Source of the DNA: Rhodoferax sp.
GTDB taxonomy: Bacteria > Pseudomonadota > Gammaproteobacteria > Burkholderiales > Burkholderiaceae_C
Assembly (NCBI GenBank): GCA_030683195.1
Contig: JAUXQA010000500.1
Span: forward strand, 1 to 5,291
DNA: 5,291 nucleotides
Direction: 5' to 3'
The position numbers and the translations under genes were made by a program. Below, one piece after another: positions 1 through 5,291 of this stretch; position 1 is the stretch's first letter, and each line of letters starts with the position of its first letter. Below the pieces are notes generated by a model, which was not told where the DNA came from, made no database searches, and saw only the letters and a program-made list of their open reading frames with translations.

Positions 1-668
1 TCAACCACCAACAAGGAGACGTCGTCCTCAACCTTTTGCATGGCGAGTTTGCCTGCATCAATGCTGGCGACGTCAACCAAATCGCCAATCAGTCGGTTCA
101 TGCGCGCGCCGTAGCGCTCGATGCGCGTGGTTTCAAGCAGCAGCTTCTCGCGGTCGCTGTGTGCTTCAAGTTTTTGCGCCAGGAACTGCGAACTCATCAC
201 GATTCCGTTCAGGAGATCGCGCAGATCGTGGGCGACCATCCCGAGAAAATCGTCTCGGGTGGCGAGTGCGTCATCGGAGCGGGCGCGCTCGGTGAGCAAA
301 TATTGATCGGTCGCGTCGCGCTCCAATGGCAGAAGTCGAGTGAGCATGCGAGCGCTGGCATCGCGCTCGCGTCGCACCGTATTGTCTGCCGCAGCCCGCT
401 CGCCACGCAAGGTTTCGTCTTCGGCCTCCCGGTCCTCAGCGATCGTGCTCAGGATATCGTTTGGCGCGGCAGCATCTGCCTTTTCACGGGCTGCGACCAA
501 AACAGCATCCGCGTTTTCTCGGGCATGCTCGACGACTGCTGCTGCATGCTTCTCTGTGGCTTTCTGGCTGGCAATCATCTCCCGGTCCGCTTTCTCGCGC
601 TCCTCGCGCAAACTGGCGTCGGTCAGGTCGCGCTCGGGCGATTCCTGTGGCTCTGAAATGGGCATCAT
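1..668 (-). CDS. Sensor histidine kinase, soluble, N-terminal part (3' end beyond window)
   Basis: Read on the - strand from ATG at 668, the frame stays open for 222 codons to the left edge. An in-frame TGA at 681-683 limits any upstream start; a second ATG follows at once, at 665. Residues 1-135 are strongly charged and lack membrane segments or a signal peptide. They carry loose repeats (LREEREKADRE, AREKADAAA, ERARSDDALATRDD) that suggest a long coiled coil. Residues about 138-210 form a HisKA domain: the H-box is DDFLGMVAHDLRDLLNGI with phosphoacceptor H147, and the second helix ends in MNRLIGDLVDVASIDAGKL. The HATPase_c domain should lie beyond the window. By family knowledge it autophosphorylates and passes phosphate to a response regulator, here in the cytoplasm. 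No PAS, GAF or HAMP domain is visible, so the signal is unknown. The H-box is atypical, with Asp at H+4 and Leu where Pro is usual. It lies 179 bp downstream of the GAF gene on the same strand. Confidence 0.88.
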   Translation of the reverse strand, partial: MMPISEPQESPERDLTDASLREEREKADREMIASQKATEKHAAAVVEHARENADAVLVAAREKADAAAPNDILSTIAEDREAEDETLRGERAAADNTVRRERDASARMLTRLLPLERDATDQYLLTERARSDDALATRDDFLGMVAHDLRDLLNGIVMSSQFLAQKLEAHSDREKLLLETTRIERYGARMNRLIGDLVDVASIDAGKLAMQKVEDDVSLLVV

Positions 669-696
669 GGAACGTTTCTCTCATCTGCATTGTTGG

Positions 697-717
697 AAAA
701 AAACGGAATCCGGTTCC
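697..717 (-). other. Small hairpin plus T-tract in histidine kinase leader
   Basis: On the - strand, GGAA-CCGGA-TTCC (717-705) is followed by G and seven T residues (703-697), about 29 bases before the kinase ATG. The layout resembles an intrinsic terminator, but the stem is only 4 bp, so it is probably too weak to terminate alone. It could reduce read-through from the GAF gene or be chance. Confidence 0.2.
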
Positions 718-734
718 ATTTCTGAAGTCGATGC

Positions 735-740
735 AGTATA
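735..740 (-). promoter_or_regulatory. Candidate -10 element (TATACT) for the histidine kinase
   Basis: The - strand reads TATACT here, five of six matches to TATAAT, about 67 bases upstream of the kinase ATG in the 179 bp GAF-kinase gap. No convincing -35 hexamer lies 16-18 bases upstream (the stretch there is A-rich). The kinase could therefore have its own weak or activator-dependent promoter, or be co-transcribed with the GAF gene. Confidence 0.25.
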
Positions 741-847
741 GGACGGCCAGTTCGTACCTTTTTTTGATTTCAGGCTGGTTTTCTCTCGCCGCGGTGCTAA
801 CGAGTGCGGCTGCTGAGCACCACTTCCACCACTTACCGATGTCGAAC

Positions 848-1357
848 CTAGCTGCGTGCCTTGCGCAAGGCAAAGCCTAGCAGGGTTCCCACCTGGCGCA
901 GATAGTCGATATGCGCGGGTGTCCAGTCAAGGATGTCGGTTGTGTTCTCACAACAAAAGAGTCCGAATGGTTTGCCGGCAATATTGATTCCCACATCCAG
1001 CAAAGAGTAAATACCCAAAGGCTCAAAATAAATGTCGTTGAAGCAGTTGGTGGCTTCAGCGTTTCGGGCGTCGCTGGCCACGATCAAGCCGTCTTTGCGC
1101 ATCGCATCAAAATACGGACCAAAATCGTCTTCCTTCAACTCTGCGCCTTGGCTCCATGCCTTGTCGGTAACGTCGTACAGGCTCAGGCAAATCACTGATG
1201 TTTGCATCACGGGATCGGGGTAGTACCACAGACTGGCACGCGTGCTCCCCATCTCTTCGGCAAGCGTCTTGGTTAGCTCGGAATAGAACTCTTCAGCAGG
1301 AATACTGCCGTCCATGATTTTTTTTGACAGTGAGAGAACGCGGGCTTTGTCGAACAT
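848..1357 (-). CDS. Stand-alone GAF-domain protein
   Basis: A 169-residue soluble protein made almost entirely of one GAF domain. The N-terminal helix (MFDKARVLSLSKKIMDGS) leads into the fold at about residues 20-165. The domain ends with the usual pattern of a glycine-rich turn and strand (GKPFGLFCCENT, about 128-139), a W-T-P turn (145-147) and a closing helix (HIDYLRQVGTLLGFALRKA). GAF domains bind small ligands such as cyclic nucleotides, haem or metabolites, or act as redox or light sensors; the ligand cannot be read here. Adjacent cysteines C135-C136 and C57 and C105 are possible redox sites (inference). I chose ATG 1357 because GGAA lies six bases upstream. ATG 1369 adds MEFS and is open, but has no purine-rich site before it. 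No output domain is present, so it may act on the same-strand histidine kinase downstream. Confidence 0.82.
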   Translation of the reverse strand: MFDKARVLSLSKKIMDGSIPAEEFYSELTKTLAEEMGSTRASLWYYPDPVMQTSVICLSLYDVTDKAWSQGAELKEDDFGPYFDAMRKDGLIVASDARNAEATNCFNDIYFEPLGIYSLLDVGINIAGKPFGLFCCENTTDILDWTPAHIDYLRQVGTLLGFALRKARS

Positions 1358-1390
1358 GCTGAATTCCATCGATGAATGTGAGGAAGTTGA

Positions 1391-1419
1391 ATGCTAGCGC
1401 CGCAATTTGAAACCTGCAA
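1391..1419 (-). promoter_or_regulatory. Weak candidate promoter for the GAF gene
   Basis: On the - strand, TTGCAG (1419-1414) and TAGCAT (1396-1391) are separated by 17 bases. Matches to TTGACA/TATAAT are only 3/6 and 4/6. Its placement would start RNA near 1384, about 27 bases before ATG 1357, which is reasonable. The call rests on spacing and position and is weak. Confidence 0.22.
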
Positions 1420-1479
1420 GCTCTCTTCATAGGCGCTTGGAACCGCTGATTTATTGCATTGCCAAGCATCTCAGCCTGG

Positions 1480-1498
1480 AGGCGCCCACAAGGCGCCT
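1480..1498. repeat. Perfect inverted repeat, 7-bp arms
   Basis: AGGCGCC, five bases (CACAA), then GGCGCCT make a perfect GC-rich stem-loop within the gene-free stretch. No T-tract follows on either strand, so it is not a standard intrinsic terminator. It lies between the promoter side of the GAF gene and the transposase remnant. It could be an element end, a protein site or a leftover small repeat. Confidence 0.5.
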
Positions 1499-1524
1499 GA
1501 AACACTGGATTGGCCACTACCAGG

Positions 1525-1545
1525 CCGGTTTACCACCGGGATTTT
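1525..1545 (+). other. Minor hairpin with short T-run
   Basis: CCGGT-TTACC-ACCGG (1525-1539) forms a 5-bp stem followed by GATTTT on the + strand. It is terminator-like in layout but weak, and no + strand gene ends before it. Confidence 0.15.
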
Positions 1546-1604
1546 GTGCTCGGGAAACAGGATTGAGGTCCATGGCGAACACCACAAGCGAAGTCACCCC
1601 CGCA

Positions 1605-1940
1605 GCGATTCAAATTGACTTGCTAAGTGACCTCATATCCGGAGGAAGATTCTGCTTCAAGATCGCAATCCGGCTTGATCCCGACACCCTCGCCCCTCTG
1701 CGCATCACCACAATCCTCCTACAACGGCGGCCCGCACGCCGGAGCTATGTGCGACGGCTATGTGTTGACACCGATGCAATCGAGAATCCTTCTGATCTTT
1801 GTACCCTAGGTGACAAATGCGATCAGGCGCATTTACCCGCCGCAAAATGGGCACGGCAGCGGGAACACCTCAAAGCTGCTTGCGATCAAAACCGCCCACA
1901 GGTAATGCGCCGTCGAGCGCCAAGTCGGTGCAGGTTTCAG
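1605..1940 (-). pseudogene. Degenerate transposase C-terminal fragment (IS91/Y2-transposase type)
   Basis: One - strand frame reads, from about 1916 downward, STAHYLWAVLIASSFEVF, PLPCPFCGG, stop, MRLIAFVT, stop, GTKIRRILDCIGVNT, stop, PSHIAPACGPPL, stop, then EDCGDAQRGEGVGIKPDC and SSSGYEVT, stop. From memory, this matches the C-terminal tail of transposases usually labelled IS91 family (YLWAVLIARIYEVFPLLCP, CGGQMRLIAF, ILDHIGVDSEPPHI, ARGPPLWDDC). In-frame stops lie at 1833-1835, 1806-1808, 1758-1760 and 1719-1721. Each replaces a residue the family normally has (Q, E, E and W), so these are nonsense mutations in a dead gene. A fifth stop at 1623-1625 is near the normal end (QVNL follows, like the family's final Q-x-V-x-W). 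The catalytic Y/HUH part is absent. Family naming is from memory; the pseudogene status is clear if the homology holds. Confidence 0.68.
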
Positions 1941-1941
1941 C

Positions 1942-2128
1942 GTGGGGTATGCCCATGGCACAGCGGTGTCACTCCATCAAACACGCAAACATGCCCGCAG
2001 TCACCACATCGGCGATGGTGTATTTCACGGCCCAACCACGTCAGCCCAGCAACCGCCATAGCGGCCAAATTCAGCTGAACGATGCGTTGAATGGCCTGAC
2101 AGTCGATCAGCCCTCCAGCCATTCCTGA
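1942..2128 (-). pseudogene. Unidentified decayed coding remnant, faintly GST-like
   Basis: No intact gene is supported here. On the - strand one frame gives LNLAAMAVAGLTWLGRE (about 2085-2035). Shifting frame at that point continues as YTIADVVTAGMFACLME, a TGA stop at 1969-1971, then HRCAMGIP. Joined, this resembles the second half of a glutathione S-transferase C-terminal domain, where W-L-x-G-R-x is followed by the N-capping motif (S/T)-x-x-D in YTIAD. A frameshift near 2023-2035 and the stop would make it a pseudogene. The match is short and from memory only, so it may be chance. It directly abuts the transposase remnant. Confidence 0.22.
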
Positions 2129-2219
2129 GCTTGCTTCGCCCGCTTCACCGTGGCGGCTGAATTGGTATTTACCCCTAGTGAATTCGCACTTTTTAGGCTT
2201 GCTGCAATTCGCCAGAAGC

Positions 2220-2257
2220 GATACATTTATTTGAAAATATAAATCATGTTTTGTATC
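2220..2257. repeat. Nested inverted repeats over the paaG promoter (possible operator)
   Basis: The outer arms GATACA (2220-2225) and TGTATC (2252-2257) are perfect inverted repeats 26 bases apart. Inside them, ATTTAT (2225-2230) and ATAAAT (2239-2244) form a second perfect pair with an 8-base spacer. Both pairs overlap the predicted -35/-10 region, the usual place for a repressor or activator site. Paa operons are typically controlled by a phenylacetyl-CoA-responsive repressor (PaaX in gammaproteobacteria, TetR-type PaaR in betaproteobacteria). I cannot match these arms to a known consensus. AT-rich DNA produces such repeats easily. Confidence 0.35.
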
Positions 2258-2259
2258 TT
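2231..2259 (+). promoter_or_regulatory. Predicted sigma70 promoter of the paa operon
   Basis: TTGAAA (2231-2236, 5/6 to TTGACA) and TATCTT (2254-2259, 4/6 to TATAAT) are separated by exactly 17 bases in an AT-rich patch that contrasts with the GC-rich genes. RNA would start near 2266, leaving about 35 bases to the paaG TTG at 2301. This also argues against a paaG start at 2262. Confidence 0.5.
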
Positions 2260-2288
2260 ATTTGATTTTAACGGGTCAACTTAGCATC

Positions 2289-2293
2289 AGGAG
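2289..2293 (+). promoter_or_regulatory. Shine-Dalgarno site fixing the paaG TTG start
   Basis: AGGAG sits seven bases before TTG 2301. Neither TTG 2262 nor ATG 2322 has a comparable site, so this motif decides the start. Confidence 0.7.
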
Positions 2294-2300
2294 CGCTGCT

Positions 2301-3098
2301 TTGCATTACGAAAACATCCTCATGGCGTCCGAAGGTGGTGTGGTTCGCCTTACTTTGAGCCGTCCGGACAAGATGAACAGCTTCAACGCGGCCATGCACG
2401 CCGAGCTGCGCGATGCCTTGGATCGTGTGCAGGCCGACACCTCTGCCCGTGTGCTGGTGCTCACCGGCGCAGGCCGTGGTTTCTGCGCGGGGCAGGACCT
2501 GGCGGATGGCGACGTGCGATTCACTCCCGGCGAAACACCACCAGACCTGGGTGATGTGGTCGAACGCCAGTACAAACCGCTGGTCATGCGCCTGGCGCAA
2601 CTGCGGGTGCCTACCATTGCCGCCGTCAACGGGGTAGCAGCGGGGGCGGGTGCCAGCCTTGCGCTGGCCTGCGACATGGTGATTGCCTGCCATTCGGCCT
2701 CGTTTTTGATGCCTTTTGCCAAGATTGGCCTGATCCCGGACACTGCCTGCTCCTGGCTGTTGCCGCAGCGTCTGGGCCATGCGCGCGCCCTGGGGCTGGC
2801 CATGACGGGCCAGAAGCTGCCGGCCGAAAAAGCCGCACAGTGGGGCCTGATCTGGGACGCTGTGGCCGACGACGCCTTTTCTGATGCCGTCACCGCCGCG
2901 GCCAACCAGCTCGCCAGCATGCCCACCAAAGCGCTGGTGCGCACGCGCCAGGCCATGCTGGCCGCGCACACCCATTCCATAGAGCAGCAACTGTCCTACG
3001 AGGCACTGCTGATGCGCGAGATGGGCCGCAGTGCGGACTATGTCGAAGGCGTGTCAGCCTTCTTGGAAAAGCGTCCTGCCAAATTTACCGGCCAGTAA
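2301..3098 (+). CDS. paaG: 1,2-epoxyphenylacetyl-CoA isomerase (crotonase family)
   Basis: PaaG isomerises ring-1,2-epoxyphenylacetyl-CoA to 2-oxepin-2(3H)-ylideneacetyl-CoA in aerobic phenylacetate breakdown, and also shifts the double bond in a later step. The 265-residue product has the crotonase fold. RPDKMNSFNAAMH (21-33) and LTGAGRGFCAGQDL (54-67) hold the first oxyanion/CoA-binding loop. NGVAAGAGASLALACDMV (110-127) holds the second. GLIPD (143-147) carries the presumed catalytic Asp147. The C-terminus GRSADYVEGVSAFLEKR...FTG closely resembles that of E. coli PaaG (262 aa), which separates it from PaaF. TTG 2301 is chosen for its AGGAG seven bases upstream and because MHYENILMASEGG aligns with the E. 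coli N-terminus. TTG 2262 lies at the predicted transcription start. TACSW follows Asp147 where many relatives have a Gly-Gly pair. First gene of the operon. Confidence 0.93.
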   Translation: MHYENILMASEGGVVRLTLSRPDKMNSFNAAMHAELRDALDRVQADTSARVLVLTGAGRGFCAGQDLADGDVRFTPGETPPDLGDVVERQYKPLVMRLAQLRVPTIAAVNGVAAGAGASLALACDMVIACHSASFLMPFAKIGLIPDTACSWLLPQRLGHARALGLAMTGQKLPAEKAAQWGLIWDAVADDAFSDAVTAAANQLASMPTKALVRTRQAMLAAHTHSIEQQLSYEALLMREMGRSADYVEGVSAFLEKRPAKFTGQ

Positions 3099-3138
3099 AC
3101 GGCACGGCCCGTTACCCAACCCTTCAAGAAATCACCCC

Positions 3139-3606
3139 ATGACAGAAACACCACCACTCTCCGCAGCAGAAGCCCTCGCCCTGGCGCGCGACGTCGGTCA
3201 GGCCATGTGGTCCCGCGACAATGCCACCAAGGCCCTGGGCATGGAGATGACTGCCATTGCACCCGGCACCGCCACCATCACCATGAAGGTGCGGCCCGAC
3301 ATGGTCAACGGCCATCACATCTGCCACGGTGGCCTGATCTTCACCCTGGCCGACAGCGCCTTTGCGTATGCCTGCAACAGCTACAACCTCAACACGGTGG
3401 CCTCGGCCTGCCACATCGATTTTCTGGCGCCAGTCCGCGAAGGCGATGTGCTCGAAGCCACTGCCACCGAGCGTTCGGCCTCTGGCCGCACCGGGGTGTA
3501 TGACATCGAGGTGAAGGTGCGCGGCGGAAAACAGGTGGCGCTGTTCCGGGGAAAAAGCTACCGCATCAAGGGCGAAGTCATCGCCAGTCTGGCACAAGAA
3601 AATTGA
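3139..3606 (+). CDS. paaI: Phenylacetyl-CoA-pathway hotdog thioesterase
   Basis: PaaI hydrolyses hydroxyphenylacetyl-CoA and related pathway CoA esters. It is regarded as a rescue enzyme that frees CoA when intermediates stall. The 155-residue product is a single hotdog domain, slightly longer than the 140-residue E. coli protein because of an N-terminal extension. Key residues align with the E. coli enzyme: N28 in RDNATKALG (E. coli N15), G64 in NGHHICHGG (G53) and D72 in LADSAFAYACN (D61). The motifs SACHIDFL, TGVYDIEV and VALFRGKSYRI also match. ATG 3139 is chosen because the domain starts soon after it and it follows the paaG stop by 40 bp. The frame is open back to ATG 3031, but that would overlap paaG by 68 bp. 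The ribosome site is poor (CAAGAAA), so translation may depend partly on upstream flow. It acts in the cytoplasm, probably as a tetramer. Confidence 0.93.
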   Translation: MTETPPLSAAEALALARDVGQAMWSRDNATKALGMEMTAIAPGTATITMKVRPDMVNGHHICHGGLIFTLADSAFAYACNSYNLNTVASACHIDFLAPVREGDVLEATATERSASGRTGVYDIEVKVRGGKQVALFRGKSYRIKGEVIASLAQEN

Positions 3607-3610
3607 GGAG
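3605..3610 (+). promoter_or_regulatory. Shine-Dalgarno site fixing the paaK TTG start
   Basis: GAGGAG overlaps the paaI stop codon (TGA 3604-3606) and ends six bases before TTG 3617. No ATG lies nearby in the paaK frame. The overlap suggests translational coupling of paaI and paaK. Confidence 0.75.
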
Positions 3611-3616
3611 ACAACT

Positions 3617-4942
<1,326 letters not shown>

Positions 4943-4976
4943 CCGACAGCAGATATGCACAAGCAGCTATTCATTT

Positions 4977-4981
4977 AGGAG
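4977..4981 (+). promoter_or_regulatory. Shine-Dalgarno site of paaA
   Basis: AGGAG lies six bases before ATG 4988, supporting that start over internal candidates despite the N-terminal extension relative to E. coli PaaA. Confidence 0.6.
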
Positions 4982-4987
4982 TAACTT

Positions 4988-5291
4988 ATGTACACCCAAT
5001 CGTTCAATGTGCCCGATGAAGCCGGCCAGAAGCACGTCAAACCCCTCAAAGCCAACGAGCCGCCCGAACGCTTGGCCAAGTTCGACGCCTGCATTGACGC
5101 CGACGGCCGCATTGAGCCGCAGGACTGGATGCCCGAGGCCTACCGCAAGACGCTGGTGCGCCAGATCAGCCAGCACGCCCACAGCGAAATCGTCGGCATG
5201 CTGCCAGAAGGCAACTGGATCAGCCGCGCGCCCAGTCTCAAGCGCAAAGCCATCCTGATTGCCAAGGTGCAGGACGAGGCCGGCCATGGCC
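4988..5291 (+). CDS. paaA: Ring-1,2-phenylacetyl-CoA epoxidase subunit A, N-terminal part (3' end beyond window)
   Basis: PaaA is the catalytic di-iron subunit of the PaaABCE epoxidase, which adds one oxygen atom to the ring of phenylacetyl-CoA, with electrons supplied through the reductase PaaE. The 101 visible residues match PaaA strongly from IEPQDWMPEAYRKTL (42 onward) through QHAHSEIVGMLPEGNW (62-77) to KVQDEAGHG (93-101), where the window ends. E67, E97 and H100 fit the first iron ligands of the ferritin-like helical fold. Residues 1-40 (MYTQSFNVPDEAGQKHV...) are about 24 residues longer than the E. coli N-terminus and poorly conserved; ATG 4988 is backed by AGGAG six bases upstream. 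The 45 bp gap after paaK holds no clear terminator or promoter, so co-transcription is likely. PaaB, C, D and E are expected next. Confidence 0.95.
   Translation, partial: MYTQSFNVPDEAGQKHVKPLKANEPPERLAKFDACIDADGRIEPQDWMPEAYRKTLVRQISQHAHSEIVGMLPEGNWISRAPSLKRKAILIAKVQDEAGHG

Noticed and set aside
36..656. 206-codon + strand open frame at the left edge
   Set aside because: It is antisense to the histidine kinase, whose HisKA motifs are unmistakable; the + translation resembles nothing.
787..819. Inverted repeat GGTGCT...AGCACC between the GAF gene and the kinase
   Set aside because: Six-bp arms with a 17-base loop and no T-tract; too weak to call a terminator or operator.
484..873. - strand open frame spanning the GAF-kinase gap
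   Set aside because: It overlaps the kinase in a different frame and the end of the GAF gene; no motif or ribosome site.
1407..2078. Long + strand open frame (223 codons) through the gene-free stretch
   Set aside because: It runs antisense to the recognisable transposase remnant, has odd composition (many Arg, Cys, Pro), no ribosome site, and no family resemblance. It is probably a shadow of the decayed gene.
1937..2122. 61-codon - strand frame with RRCGDCGHVC (zinc-finger-like look)
   Set aside because: Only two closely spaced Cys pairs, no ribosome site, and the frame is better explained as half of a frameshifted remnant.
2262..2300. Longer paaG starting at TTG 2262
   Set aside because: It lies at the predicted transcription start, has no ribosome site, and the extra 13 residues have no match in PaaG; TTG 2301 has AGGAG and aligns with E. 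coli PaaG.
2268..2990. Two long - strand open frames opposite paaG
   Set aside because: High-GC antisense shadows of paaG; their translations lack family features.
3031..3138. Longer paaI starting at ATG 3031
   Set aside because: It would overlap paaG by 68 bp and add 36 residues unlike the family; ATG 3139 gives normal length.

Overview
The window looks like a chromosomal segment from a betaproteobacterium, most likely order Burkholderiales and plausibly a Comamonadaceae genus such as Polaromonas, Rhodoferax or Acidovorax. The reasons are moderately high GC in the genes, the protein styles, and the gene order paaG-paaI-paaK-paaA. The genus is an inference; no search could be run.

Right half (about 2220-5291, + strand): the start of a phenylacetic acid (paa) catabolic operon. 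Its order is paaG (ring-1,2-epoxyphenylacetyl-CoA isomerase), paaI (hotdog thioesterase), paaK (phenylacetate-CoA ligase) and paaA (catalytic subunit of the ring epoxidase, cut by the window end). PaaK activates phenylacetate to its CoA thioester. PaaA, with PaaB, C, D and E presumably beyond the edge, epoxidises the ring. PaaG converts the epoxide to the oxepin-CoA. PaaI hydrolyses stalled or dead-end CoA esters and frees CoA. Gaps between genes are 10-45 bp and all genes point the same way. A good sigma70-type promoter lies in an AT-rich patch with nested inverted repeats just before paaG. PaaG and paaK both appear to start with TTG, each behind a clear Shine-Dalgarno sequence.

Left part (1-1369, - strand): a two-gene signalling pair transcribed leftwards, away from paa. 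The first gene is a stand-alone GAF-domain protein (169-173 aa). About 180 bp downstream is a soluble sensor histidine kinase with a long charged, coiled-coil-like N-terminus followed by a HisKA dimerisation/phosphoacceptor domain. The kinase runs off the left edge before its ATPase domain.

Middle (about 1370-2220): a roughly 850 bp stretch with no intact gene. On the - strand it holds the wreck of a transposase C-terminus of the type usually labelled IS91/Y2-transposase, interrupted by four in-frame stops. Next to it is a second decayed stretch that faintly resembles a glutathione S-transferase C-terminus. A perfect 7-bp-stem hairpin lies near 1480-1498. This is a decayed accessory scar between the signalling pair and the paa operon.

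I saw no rRNA, tRNA, CRISPR array or intact mobile element, and no evidence of a novel multi-gene system. The more unusual points are the histidine kinase H-box, the twin TTG starts, the paaG promoter palindromes and the pseudogene scar.
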